Source of the DNA: SAR116 cluster bacterium AG-447-A06
GTDB taxonomy: Bacteria > Pseudomonadota > Alphaproteobacteria > Puniceispirillales > Puniceispirillaceae
NCBI GenBank assembly: GCA_003212345.1
Contig: QCPZ01000013.1
Location: 1-39,479, forward strand
DNA length: 39,479 nucleotides
Direction of reading: 5' to 3'
Of this stretch, positions 16,564 to 25,661 are shown piece after piece. The notes below the pieces were generated by a model. The model searched no databases, was not told the origin of the DNA, and saw nothing but the letters and a program-made list of their open reading frames with translations. The translations under genes and the position numbers were made by a program. Each line of letters begins with the position of its first letter. Position 1 is the first letter of the stretch.

Positions 16564-19152
16564 ATGAAAGTCGTCGTTGTCGAATCTCCAGCCAAGGCCA
16601 AAACCATTAACCGTTACCTCGGTGATGGGTATAAAGTGTTGGCCTCATATGGTCATGTTTGCGATCTGCCAAGCAAAGATGGGTCTGTGCTGCCCGACAC
16701 TGGCTTTGAGATGAAATGGCAAATCTCATCAGGATCAGAAAAGCATTTAAAAGACATTACTTCCGCCCTCAAAGGTGCTGAGAAGCTGATCCTTGCAACA
16801 GATCCCGATCGCGAGGGTGAAGCAATTAGCTGGCATGTCCTCGAACAGTTCAAAAACACAAAGCTTTTAGACGGTATTGATGTTGAACGCGTGGTGTTTA
16901 ATGAGGTGACAAAAACAGCGATCCTTGCAGCGATGGATAATCCGCGGCAATTGGATTCGGAACTGATTGATGCATATCGGGCACGCCGCGCCCTTGATTA
17001 TCTTGTTGGCTTTTCGATCTCACCGGTTCTATGGCGTAAGTTACCTGGTTCCCGATCAGCAGGCCGTGTTCAATCGGTCGCACTGCGGCTGATATGCGAA
17101 CGCGAAGCCGAAATTGAAACCTTTATTTCAGAAGAATACTGGAGCATTGAAACTGTCCTCGGGCTTCTGGCAGGCGAACAGTTTAAAGCCCGACTAACTC
17201 ACCTTGATGGTGCCAAGCTTGGCAAACTAGATATAAAAACTGAAACAGAAGCAAATTCAGCCGTTGCAGCAATTTCTGCTGCCAGTCTTGCTGTTCAATC
17301 AGTCGAGACAAAACGCGTGCGCCGCAACCCGCAGCCACCTTTCACAACATCAACCCTGCAGCAAGAGGCGTCACGTAAGCTTGGATTCTCCGCAAGCCGA
17401 ACAATGCAAATTGCCCAAAAACTATATGAAGGCATTAATATCGGCAGTGAAACTACGGGCTTAATCACCTACATGCGAACCGACGGTGTGCAGCTAGGCG
17501 GCGAGGCGATTGCCTCGATCCGGCAGAATATTGACCAACAGTTTGGGAAACGCTATTTGCCAGAAAAGCCGCGCGCCTACAAAACAAAAGCAGCCAATGC
17601 TCAAGAAGCTCATGAGGCCATCCGGCCTACCGAAATTACCCGTCACCCCAATGATATGCGTGCGTTTCTGGATCACGATCAATCGCGGTTATATGAATTG
17701 ATCTGGAAGCGCACCATTGCCAGTCAGATGCAATCTGCCGAGTTGGACCAAACCGGCATCGATATTGGTGATACTGCCCGTAGCGTGACTCTAAGGGCTA
17801 GTGGACAGATCATGGTGTTTGACGGATTTTTATCAGTGTACCGCGAAAGCAAAGACGCCGCCCAGGATAATGGCAATAGCCCACAAGCCCAAGGTGACGG
17901 TGATGATAGCACCGCGTTGCTGCCCAATATGGCAAAAGGTGACCAACTAGATACGCATATGGTCACTCCCGAGCAACATTTTACGCAGCCACCGCCGCGC
18001 TTTACCGATGCAAGTCTTGTAAAACGCATGGAAGAACTGGGCATCGGCCGGCCATCTACTTATGCATCGATCATTCAAGTTCTGCAAAATCGTGATTATG
18101 TTATGAAGGATAAAGGCCGGTTCATCCCCGAAGACAGGGGCCGGCTTGTTTCAACATTTCTCGGCAATTTCTTTGAACGTTATGTCGAATACGATTTTAC
18201 TGCACAGCTTGAAACGCAACTTGACGAGGTTTCAGCGGGTACATTGGATTGGAAAGCGCTGCTGACGCATTTCTGGAATGATTTCAAAGCTGCAATTGAT
18301 AGCACCAAAGATCTAACAATCACCAATGTCCTTGATGTGATTGACGAAGAATTGGGCCCGCATTTCTTTCAGGCAGATGAAGATGGCATATTAAAGCGGT
18401 CTTGTCCGAATTGTGACAATGGACGACTTGGACTGAAACTTGGCAAATTCGGTGCCTTTGTTGGATGCTCAAATTATCCTGAATGTAAATTTACCCGCCA
18501 ACTAACAAACCGTAATGACAATATCGATGGCGAGCCTCCTTTGACCGATAAAGAGCTTGGTTCAGATCCGGTGAGTGGCGTACCTATTTATCTGCGTAAT
18601 GGCCCCTATGGTCCGTATGTTCAGATCGGCGATCCCGAAACAAAAAAGCCAAAGCGTGCTTCATTGCCAAAGGGAATCAGTGCTGCAAGCCTCGACCTTG
18701 AGGCCGCGTTGGGACTTTTATCGCTGCCGCGTGACATTGAACCACATCCAGAAAGTGGCGATATGATTCAAGCTGGCATTGGCCGGTTTGGACCCTATTT
18801 GAAGTATCAGGGTAAATTTACCAGCCTCCCCCCCGAAGATAACGTTCTTGAAATTGGTATTAATCGTGCCGTTGACCTGCTGGCTGAGTCCGCCAAAAAA
18901 GCTGGGCGGCTCCTTGGCGAGCACCCAACTGGTGGCGAGGTACATGTCAAGAAAGGTAGGTTTGGACCCTATGTCGAACATAATAAACTGCGCGCTACCT
19001 TGGGCAAGGCGCACGATATAGCCGATATCACCCTTGAAACAGCCCTAGATTTGCTAGCTGCTAAGGCTGCAAAAGCGCCTGCAAAAAAAACTGCAGCCAA
19101 AAAAACACCTGCAAAAAAGAAAACTGCCCCGAAAAAGACAAAGGCCAAATAA
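16564..19152 (+). CDS. topA: DNA topoisomerase I (type IA)
   Basis: TopA (862 residues) relaxes negative supercoils by transient single-strand cleavage. The Toprim domain opens at residue 3 (VVVESPAKAKTINRYLG) and contains DPDREGEAISWH. The catalytic tyrosine is Tyr303 in TTGLITYMRTDG. The C-terminal part has one four-cysteine zinc finger (CPNCDNGRLG to GCSNYPECKF, from about residue 614), then glycine-rich repeats (GPYGPYVQIG, GRFGPYLKYQG, GRFGPYVEHN) and a tail rich in Lys, Ala and Pro (AKKTAAKKTPAKKK), common in alphaproteobacterial TopA and likely to bind DNA. ATG 16564 is preferred to the GTG three bases earlier, with AGGGG upstream. rnr follows 28 bp later. Confidence 0.98.
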   Translation: MKVVVVESPAKAKTINRYLGDGYKVLASYGHVCDLPSKDGSVLPDTGFEMKWQISSGSEKHLKDITSALKGAEKLILATDPDREGEAISWHVLEQFKNTKLLDGIDVERVVFNEVTKTAILAAMDNPRQLDSELIDAYRARRALDYLVGFSISPVLWRKLPGSRSAGRVQSVALRLICEREAEIETFISEEYWSIETVLGLLAGEQFKARLTHLDGAKLGKLDIKTETEANSAVAAISAASLAVQSVETKRVRRNPQPPFTTSTLQQEASRKLGFSASRTMQIAQKLYEGINIGSETTGLITYMRTDGVQLGGEAIASIRQNIDQQFGKRYLPEKPRAYKTKAANAQEAHEAIRPTEITRHPNDMRAFLDHDQSRLYELIWKRTIASQMQSAELDQTGIDIGDTARSVTLRASGQIMVFDGFLSVYRESKDAAQDNGNSPQAQGDGDDSTALLPNMAKGDQLDTHMVTPEQHFTQPPPRFTDASLVKRMEELGIGRPSTYASIIQVLQNRDYVMKDKGRFIPEDRGRLVSTFLGNFFERYVEYDFTAQLETQLDEVSAGTLDWKALLTHFWNDFKAAIDSTKDLTITNVLDVIDEELGPHFFQADEDGILKRSCPNCDNGRLGLKLGKFGAFVGCSNYPECKFTRQLTNRNDNIDGEPPLTDKELGSDPVSGVPIYLRNGPYGPYVQIGDPETKKPKRASLPKGISAASLDLEAALGLLSLPRDIEPHPESGDMIQAGIGRFGPYLKYQGKFTSLPPEDNVLEIGINRAVDLLAESAKKAGRLLGEHPTGGEVHVKKGRFGPYVEHNKLRATLGKAHDIADITLETALDLLAAKAAKAPAKKTAAKKTPAKKKTAPKKTKAK

Positions 19153-19180
19153 AGCGGCTACAAAACAGAAAGCATGTTAG

Positions 19181-21505
19181 ATGGCACAACCTCCTGCTGA
19201 TAACAGCCCGGATAAACAAAGCCCTGTCACTGACCCGCTGATGCCTGATGAAGACACACTACTTGACTATATTAATAGCTGCCCCACCCCGCCGAACCTC
19301 CGCGTAATTGCCAAGGCATTTAAAATAGGTAAAGACCGGCGTGCATCACTGCGGCGCCTTCTGCGCGACATGGCGGATCGCGACCTACTCGCCGGAAACC
19401 GCCGTGGCATCGCCGCCCCTGATACATTGCCGGAGGTCACCGTTCTGGAACTTACCGATTTTGATGATAATGGTGATGGTATTGCCCGGCTTGCTGGCAA
19501 TGATAATGGAACACAGCCAGAAATCCGCGTTATTCTTAGCCGCCGAGCTGGACATGCGCCAGCAGTTGGCCAGCAAGTTCTGGCCCGTCTTGCCCAAGTT
19601 GGCCCGGCGCTATATGACGCTCGCATCATCCGCATTCTCGACCGTCAGCAAAAGCAGCTTTTTGGTGTAATCATAGCCGCAGGAAAAGGATTTCGCCTTC
19701 AACCTTCTGAACGCGGAAAGCGGGGTAGTCTGGAGGTTCAGGTACCCAATGATATGACCATTGAAGCTGGCGATCTTGTCGAAGCTAGACTACTACCAAC
19801 GCGCGGCTATATTGGTAAAACAGCCCGCATCCTAGTCAACCTTGGGAATGCGTCATCGCCGGGCGCCTTTAGCGCGCTTACCCTTGCCGAACTTGGCATA
19901 CGACATCAATTTTCAGATGCATCAATCAGCGAGTCAAAAGGATTGAAAGTCCCATCGGTAAAAGGTCGGCGTGATCTCCGTGACCATCCGCTCGTGACCA
20001 TCGACGGGGCTGACGCGCGTGATTTTGACGATGCGGTATTTGCAGAACCGGCAAATCATGGCGGCTGGCGGCTAATTATTGCAATTGCTGATGTCTCGTA
20101 TTACGTCCGACCTGACAGCGCACTTGATCTTGAAGCCCGTAAACGTGGCAATTCGGTTTACCTACCAGACCGCGTTGTGCCCATGCTCCCAGAGACCATT
20201 TCAAACGATATTTGTTCATTGCGGCCAGATGAGGACCGCGCGGCCATGATTGCCGAACTTAACATTGATAAGGATGGCAAACGCCTATCGCATCGGATTG
20301 AACGGGCTTTAATCCGATCACATGCGCGACTGACTTATGAACAGGTGCAGGCCGTATATGAAGGCACCATGGACGAGGCTGATTGCAATGTGTCACATGG
20401 TATTCTGCATGCACTTTTTGGCGCATGGCGTGCACTTGATGAAGACCGGAAAAAGCGTGAGCCACTAGCATTAAACCTCAAGGAGCGAAGGGTTGTGATG
20501 GATGATTGCGGCAATGCCATTGCAATTTCCCAGCGCTCACAAACAGAGTCACAACGGCTGATTGAAGATTTCATGATTGCGGCGAATGTTGCCGCCGCCG
20601 ATACATTGATTGCCAGTCGCCTTCCTTGCGTGTTCCGAGTGCATGACACGCCCGATCCCAAAAAAGCTGCCACACTCACCAAACTGGCCGAAACACTCGG
20701 TAGTAGTTTTACCACCGGACAGGTTCTGCGCCCGCATCACTTCAACAAAATACTAGCCCTTGCCAGTGACACGCCCGATGCGCTAACGGTAAATGAAGCG
20801 GTGTTGAGAAGCCAGGCAAAAGCATTTTATAATACTGAAAATATTGGTCATTTTGGGCTATCACTTCGTAATTATGCGCATTTCACATCTCCGATCCGGC
20901 GGTATGCTGATCTTCTTGTTCACCGCGCCCTTGTAGATGCTTCTGCCAGCCCTAAAAAAGGCCCAAAAGATGGACTGTGCGGAATGTTAGCGGATCAGAT
21001 TGCCGAAATATGTTCGCATATTTCGGAGACTGAGGCCACTGCAGCGGCAGCAGAACGGCGTACCGTTGACCGATTTGCCGCAGCCCTTTTTCAGACAAGA
21101 ACTGGCCTTGTTGTTGATGGCATCATTGCATCTGTTACTGGCTTCGGGGCCTTTGTAAGGCTTGAAGATGGCGCCGCAGATGGCCTGATGCCTCTAAATG
21201 CCTTGCCGGATGATTTCTATGATTATGATGAACAGGCCCAAATGCTAAAGGGACGGCATAATGGCTGGCAATTCAACGTTGGCATGCATGTCCGTGTGAA
21301 AGTTACCGAAGTTACTCCGGTAACTGGCGGTATTCTTGTTGAATGGACTGAAGGTGGATTACAAAGCGACCACCCAAGACGGAAAGGCCAAAATCACGCT
21401 AAAAAAAGCTTTGGGAAATTAGCAACGGTTGCGCGAGGTCGAGGGACCAGCAACGGCATGCCACGCGGCGCGAAGGGAAAAGGCGGCAAACGAAAAAGAC
21501 GCTGA
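19181..21505 (+). CDS. rnr: ribonuclease R
   Basis: A 3'-5' exoribonuclease of the RNB family (774 residues) that degrades structured RNA and takes part in rRNA quality control. An N-terminal winged-helix region (LRVIAKAFKIGKDRRASLRR) and cold-shock-like domains lead into the RNB domain from about residue 265, with the metal-binding aspartates in TIDGADARDFDDAVF. FTSPIRRYADLLVHR marks the end of the catalytic domain. An S1 domain lies at about residues 643-735 (VTGFGAFVRLEDGAADGLMP). The C-terminus is strongly basic (GKGGKRKRR). It follows topA closely and precedes rpmG by 88 bp, a common alphaproteobacterial order. Confidence 0.98.
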   Translation: MAQPPADNSPDKQSPVTDPLMPDEDTLLDYINSCPTPPNLRVIAKAFKIGKDRRASLRRLLRDMADRDLLAGNRRGIAAPDTLPEVTVLELTDFDDNGDGIARLAGNDNGTQPEIRVILSRRAGHAPAVGQQVLARLAQVGPALYDARIIRILDRQQKQLFGVIIAAGKGFRLQPSERGKRGSLEVQVPNDMTIEAGDLVEARLLPTRGYIGKTARILVNLGNASSPGAFSALTLAELGIRHQFSDASISESKGLKVPSVKGRRDLRDHPLVTIDGADARDFDDAVFAEPANHGGWRLIIAIADVSYYVRPDSALDLEARKRGNSVYLPDRVVPMLPETISNDICSLRPDEDRAAMIAELNIDKDGKRLSHRIERALIRSHARLTYEQVQAVYEGTMDEADCNVSHGILHALFGAWRALDEDRKKREPLALNLKERRVVMDDCGNAIAISQRSQTESQRLIEDFMIAANVAAADTLIASRLPCVFRVHDTPDPKKAATLTKLAETLGSSFTTGQVLRPHHFNKILALASDTPDALTVNEAVLRSQAKAFYNTENIGHFGLSLRNYAHFTSPIRRYADLLVHRALVDASASPKKGPKDGLCGMLADQIAEICSHISETEATAAAAERRTVDRFAAALFQTRTGLVVDGIIASVTGFGAFVRLEDGAADGLMPLNALPDDFYDYDEQAQMLKGRHNGWQFNVGMHVRVKVTEVTPVTGGILVEWTEGGLQSDHPRRKGQNHAKKSFGKLATVARGRGTSNGMPRGAKGKGGKRKRR

Positions 21506-21593
21506 TCATGCTTGACATTTGCCAAGATTTACCGCAACTTCGGCGCATTATTAGGCATCTGCTGCCTCAGCCCACAAATCAGGAGTACGTGTC

Positions 21594-21761
21594 ATGGCCA
21601 AGCCAGCGACCCTACAGATTAAACTCGTAAGTACCGCTGATACCGGCTATTTTTACGTCACTAAAAAGAACCCGCGTACCAAGCCAGAAAAATTAGAACT
21701 CAAGAAGTATGATCCACGCGCTCGCAAGCACGTCATCTTTCGCGAATCAAAAATCAAATAG
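21594..21761 (+). CDS. rpmG: 50S ribosomal protein L33 (bL33)
   Basis: A 55-residue protein reading [18 protein letters not shown] at the start, then [10 protein letters not shown] and [19 protein letters not shown]. This is the cysteine-free form of L33, typical of Proteobacteria. A strong ribosome binding site AGGAG sits 8 nt before the ATG. It follows rnr and precedes a ROK-fold gene by 27 bp. Confidence 0.97.
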   Translation: MAKPATLQIKLVSTADTGYFYVTKKNPRTKPEKLELKKYDPRARKHVIFRESKIK

Positions 21762-21788
21762 GCAGCGTTTCAGGCCAATAGGCCAAAC

Positions 21789-22682
21789 ATGAATTTAGGA
21801 CTATCGATACAAAATAGTTTGATTACCGCCGCCATCGTAACGAAAGACGGCGATTTTGTTTGGCAAGACAGCTACCCTGTTGAAAAGGATGGCGCACCGT
21901 CTCTTTTGACTGGCTGTACCGCACTTGTTGATATGGCAAGCCGCGATAACCCTGGCTTAAACCAGACTGTCGGCATCAGCGCGCAAAGTAGCTTTATTGA
22001 CCAACCTACACCCCATGATGGTATTGGCTCTCTTACATCGGTTGATTTAAGGCGTAAACTCCAAGCCAGTCTCGGCCGCCCTGCTGTTTTGGTGAGCCCA
22101 GGGCAGGCTCTCGCCTTATATGAAAGCTGCTTTGGTAAAGCCCAGCAGAGCGAAGTTACATGTTGCCTCTTTCTGGATAACCATGTGTACGGTGGGGTAA
22201 CCTTTGGCCAAAAACTGTGGCGTGGCGCAAGTAATATTGTAGGGGCTTGGGGTCACATGCCACTGCCATGGCCAGTGCCCCATGAACTTGAAGGGCGAGA
22301 TTGTTGGTGTGGGCGTAATGGTTGCCTCGAGGTGTTTTTGTCACTTCGCGGACTGGAAAATGAATACTTCAACATCACCCAGACAAAGCTGGACATCCAG
22401 GAAATTGCCGATGCGGCCGATGCAAGCGATTTGGTGGCATCAAGCGTTTTGCAAGTGCTTGATGATAGATTAGGCCGCGCTACTGCCGCAATCATAAACA
22501 TGTTTGACCCTAACGTGATTATTCTTGGTGGGCGCATTGCCAAGTTAAACCGACTATATTTAAATGTGCCGCGCAAATGGCCGGGCTATTCTTTAAACAA
22601 GGTCAGCAAAACAAAACTTCTCCAGGCATGCAATGAACAATTTGCATTGGCAAAGGGCGCAGCCTCGCTGGTAGCATCATAA
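21789..22682 (+). CDS. ROK-family protein with lost kinase residues (probable pseudokinase)
   Basis: A 297-residue protein with the ROK (repressor, ORF, kinase) fold. The zinc motif is complete: His156 (GAWGHMPLPWP) and Cys172, Cys174, Cys179 (DCWCGRNGCLE), and FDPNVIILGGRI matches the C-terminal ROK segment. The catalytic parts are not. The N-terminal phosphate loop, normally D-x-G-G-T-K, reads LSIQNSLITAA. The catalytic N-D-A-N reads SPGQ (residues 103-106). The I-G-T-G-x-G-G-G segment reads FLDNHVYGGV. The glutamate of G-E-W-G-H is Ala153. Family members are fructokinase or N-acetylglucosamine kinase-like, but sugar phosphorylation by this copy is unlikely. No DNA-binding domain is present, so it is not a NagC/Mlc repressor. 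It is convergent with the EipB-like gene. The role is unknown. Confidence 0.85.
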   Translation: MNLGLSIQNSLITAAIVTKDGDFVWQDSYPVEKDGAPSLLTGCTALVDMASRDNPGLNQTVGISAQSSFIDQPTPHDGIGSLTSVDLRRKLQASLGRPAVLVSPGQALALYESCFGKAQQSEVTCCLFLDNHVYGGVTFGQKLWRGASNIVGAWGHMPLPWPVPHELEGRDCWCGRNGCLEVFLSLRGLENEYFNITQTKLDIQEIADAADASDLVASSVLQVLDDRLGRATAAIINMFDPNVIILGGRIAKLNRLYLNVPRKWPGYSLNKVSKTKLLQACNEQFALAKGAASLVAS

Positions 22683-22727
22683 CGCTGCCATCCAAGAAGC
22701 AAGAAAGGCAAGGCTTTCGGAGTTTTG

Positions 22728-23519
22728 TTATGGGCAATTAGGCTCGGTAAGTGGTTCCAGCTTCATTAGCTCAGCAATAATAGTAAAATCACCGTAATCA
22801 ATGACGTAACGGCGAACAACTCCATTAGACTGCATTGAATAATTGATCTCATATTCAGGCTCCGCAGCTTTTGCCGCTGGCTTGAAGTATGCAGTTTGCA
22901 CGGGCCAATAGCCTTTTCTTCCAAATTCCCCCAAGCGCGCCGCTGGGGCCTCAATCTTCCAGCTTCCAATTACCGTGTTAGTGGCAAGCAGCGCATCGTC
23001 GGGATCAGCGCCCGTGAAGACAGACGCTGCAAGTATTGTTTTACCTTGTTCCGCCCCATCAATAATGGCGTTCAAATGCCGCATTGGGAAATAGGTATCA
23101 GCAGGAAGCTTCATCGGTGAGTTATCCGCTACTGAAAAATATGCGTTCCCTGCCTCAGAAGTTACGTTGGCATAACCATTAAAGTCTTTCTTTGCTTGAA
23201 AACTGCTTTGTTCGCTGATCTCGAAACTATACATGTCGCCAGCATCCGACTCCCAAGATTCGAAACGCGATATAATACGATTTGTGTCTCCCTCTTTTCC
23301 TTCAAACTCAATTATATAATCTTCATTTGATCGCCAGCCGCTGCAATCGCGGCCGAGCGTGAATGCGGACCGACCTGTCACAGCCTGCACGGTTGAGTTT
23401 CGGTCAGCATTGCCCAGTTGCATCTCGTAAAACGCTCTATGCGGGGTCACTGTCGCACTGAATGCAGCCCCTACAGGCATCAAAGCAATAGCAAGCAGCG
23501 GCGCCGATGTGAGTTTCAT
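22728..23519 (-). CDS. EipB-like periplasmic cell-envelope protein (DUF1849)
   Basis: The protein matches the DUF1849/EipB family, a periplasmic beta-spiral protein needed for envelope integrity in Brucella. With ATG 23519 (MKLTSAPLLAIALMP) it has 263 residues and a classical signal peptide ending near GAAFSA. The mature protein opens with TVTPHRAFYEMQLG, typical of the family. It continues with SGWRSNEDYIIEFEG, AKKDFNGYANVTSE, LPADTYFPMRHLNAII, VIGSWKIEAPAARLG and YEINYSMQSNGVVRR. Cysteines in GRDCSGW and at the C-terminus (TEPNCP) could form the disulfide known in EipB. Upstream in-frame starts exist at 23555 (ATG) and 23591 (TTG, with GAGAGG upstream), so the N-terminus is uncertain. It is divergent from rnd. 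Confidence 0.88.
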   Translation of the reverse strand: MKLTSAPLLAIALMPVGAAFSATVTPHRAFYEMQLGNADRNSTVQAVTGRSAFTLGRDCSGWRSNEDYIIEFEGKEGDTNRIISRFESWESDAGDMYSFEISEQSSFQAKKDFNGYANVTSEAGNAYFSVADNSPMKLPADTYFPMRHLNAIIDGAEQGKTILAASVFTGADPDDALLATNTVIGSWKIEAPAARLGEFGRKGYWPVQTAYFKPAAKAAEPEYEINYSMQSNGVVRRYVIDYGDFTIIAELMKLEPLTEPNCP

Positions 23520-23655
23520 CAGCGTTGGTACCGAGATATGCGAAAAGTGGGCCATGGAGGTGGATGTGGGAATTGTAATATGGTAAATCAATAGGCCTAC
23601 CTCTCAGGTCCGCATTTTTTTGCCGTGTATTCTCTGGATAGAATTGAGATGAAAA

Positions 23656-24894
23656 ATGAAAAGACATGCAAGCTGCGTAATCGAAAACGATGCGCCCGAC
23701 ACCGAGGCAGCGACGCCAATAACAACAAATGAAGACTTAAATACGATCATAAGGGATTATAAGAAAGCGAAATTCCTCGCGGTAGACACTGAGTTTATCC
23801 GTGAGCGCACTTACTACCCACAATTGTGCCTGATCCAGGTTAGCGACGGTGTTAAGGCAGCAGCTATTGACCCCTTGGCCAAAAATCTTGACCTCGCGCC
23901 CGTGTGGGGGCTGATGCGCGACCAAAACATTACCAAAGTATTTCACGCTGGCAGTCAAGATATGGAAATTTTTTTACATCTGATGGGTGATCTACCGCGT
24001 CCAATTTATGACACACAAATTGCTGCCATGGTGTGCGGACTTGGTGATCAAGTGGGCTATGACAAGCTAGTAAAATCCATGCTCGATCAAGATATTGACA
24101 AAACATCGCGCTTTACTGATTGGTCAAAACGCCCACTTAGCAACCGACAAATTATGTACGCGCTTGATGATGTGATCTATCTCGCCCGGCTATATCCGAT
24201 AATGCTGGAAAAGCTAGAGAGTGAAAAGCGCAATCACTGGCTTGATGAAGAATACGCAAAATCAAACGACCCAGCGACATATTCTGTTGACCCACAATTT
24301 GCCTGGCAGAAACTAAAAGTACGCAATATGCGGCCAGCCGCCCTCCTGCGGTTAATGCATCTAGCGGCGTGGCGTGAAAATGAAGCTCAAACTCGTAATA
24401 TACCGCGTAACCGTGTGATACGTGATGAGACCCTAATTGACCTTTCCGGCTCAAATCCACAAGACCGAAATGGATTTGCCAATATTCGTAATTTTCCTGG
24501 CGGCAAGGATGGCAAGCTGATAGCCCCAATACAAAAAATTTTAAAAAAAGTTGCGTCGTTGCCGGCATCTTCCCTGCCTGTCAATGAAAAACGCGGTTCC
24601 AGCAAACGTCCACCAGCGGCAGTGATGGAGCTTTTACGCGTCTTATTAAAACATGTAACTGATAAGCACGGCATTGCCCCGCGCCTTATTGCATCAGCTG
24701 ATGAACTAGAAGCCCTCGCCACCGATGACCATGCCCCAATCCGAGCACTTGCTGGCTGGCGCCGTGAAATCTTTGGAGAGTTGGCCTTACGGTTGAAACG
24801 GGGGGAAATTGCTCTTGCAGTCAGGAATGGAAAAATCCTGCTGATGGAACACGATAAAAAACTAGGTGAAATTGTTCATGCCGCAAAACAATAA
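23656..24894 (+). CDS. rnd: ribonuclease D
   Basis: A 3'-5' exoribonuclease of the DEDD superfamily (412 residues) acting in tRNA 3' processing. Exo motif I is AVDTEFIRERTYYPQLC (Asp44, Glu46), motif II FHAGSQDMEIF (Asp102) and motif III YALDD (Tyr168, Asp172), giving the DEDDy set. An HRDC domain follows (about residues 210-305, AALLRLMHLAAWRE through FANIRNFPGG). A second HRDC-like region is near the C-terminus. TTGAGATG a few bases before the ATG serves as ribosome binding site. The residues before the exonuclease domain (about 30) are unique. It converges on hdaA with a 21-bp gap. Confidence 0.96.
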   Translation: MKRHASCVIENDAPDTEAATPITTNEDLNTIIRDYKKAKFLAVDTEFIRERTYYPQLCLIQVSDGVKAAAIDPLAKNLDLAPVWGLMRDQNITKVFHAGSQDMEIFLHLMGDLPRPIYDTQIAAMVCGLGDQVGYDKLVKSMLDQDIDKTSRFTDWSKRPLSNRQIMYALDDVIYLARLYPIMLEKLESEKRNHWLDEEYAKSNDPATYSVDPQFAWQKLKVRNMRPAALLRLMHLAAWRENEAQTRNIPRNRVIRDETLIDLSGSNPQDRNGFANIRNFPGGKDGKLIAPIQKILKKVASLPASSLPVNEKRGSSKRPPAAVMELLRVLLKHVTDKHGIAPRLIASADELEALATDDHAPIRALAGWRREIFGELALRLKRGEIALAVRNGKILLMEHDKKLGEIVHAAKQ

Positions 24895-24915
24895 TTAGAG
24901 CCCGTTTTTAAATTA

Positions 24916-25578
24916 TCACGACAAATCATCAAGGACATTACGCGCCAACGCGACTGACAATGGTTTTTTTTCGGCTATGGACCGATGGTCAAGGGCAGCA
25001 GCCAACCTGGGAACAGCGGTGAACGACCGCTCCATGCGTTTGATGAGATAGGATAGCATTGCCGGTGGTGCCATCACTTGACGATCGGCAAAATATTTAT
25101 TTAACAACGCAAATAATAACTTATCATCGGGCAAATTAATTTTGGCCAGATTGACCGAGCGCATACGCGAACGCAAATCAGGCAGCTGCCAGTCCATCTG
25201 CCCTACCGGCATTTTCGACAACAGCAGAATGCCACCCATCTTGTTGGCACAACGGTTAAAGCAATGAAAAAGCGCCTCTTCATCCCAAGCCCGTGAATGG
25301 GCCACATCATCCAAAACATAAAATGCTGGATTTAGCAACCGTTGGCCCGCCATCAATCCTGTTAATCTTTGGCTGTTTTGGACCACTGACTGCCAGATTG
25401 CTGCAAGGTGTGATTTTCCTGCCCCCGATGGACCAACGATATTTAGGGCCCTGTAACTACCCCGCCAATTTGGCCATTGATCTATTGACGCTAAAGCCAG
25501 TGCGTTACAATCACTGACTATGAAATCATCGCGACCTGCCAACTGGCGGAATGGTAATTCTAGCGGTAATTGTTTCAT
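24916..25578 (-). CDS. hdaA: DnaA-related replication regulator HdaA (Hda homologue)
   Basis: A 220-residue AAA+ protein related to DnaA but without the DnaA DNA-binding domain. Hda/HdaA works with the beta clamp to stimulate ATP hydrolysis by DnaA after initiation. The N-terminal QLPLELPF is the clamp-binding motif of the family. Walker A is GPSGAGKS (residues 49-56), Walker B is FYVLDDVAH, and RSRMRSVNLAKINLPDD resembles the arginine-finger/box VII region. The order DUF2066-hdaA beside purMN is widespread in Alphaproteobacteria. It is preceded by 83 bp after DUF2066, on the same strand. Confidence 0.93.
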   Translation of the reverse strand: MKQLPLELPFRQLAGRDDFIVSDCNALALASIDQWPNWRGSYRALNIVGPSGAGKSHLAAIWQSVVQNSQRLTGLMAGQRLLNPAFYVLDDVAHSRAWDEEALFHCFNRCANKMGGILLLSKMPVGQMDWQLPDLRSRMRSVNLAKINLPDDKLLFALLNKYFADRQVMAPPAMLSYLIKRMERSFTAVPRLAAALDHRSIAEKKPLSVALARNVLDDLS

Positions 25579-25661
25579 GTCATCGTATCCGTGGTCTATT
25601 TTGAACCGTTAATGTTTGCCCGCTCAACCATGACCGTTTATTTACAGGTGGGAAGTGGACG

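Noticed and set aside
21512-21540. TTGACA at 21512 considered as an rpmG promoter.
   Set aside because: No acceptable -10 at 16-18 bp spacing.
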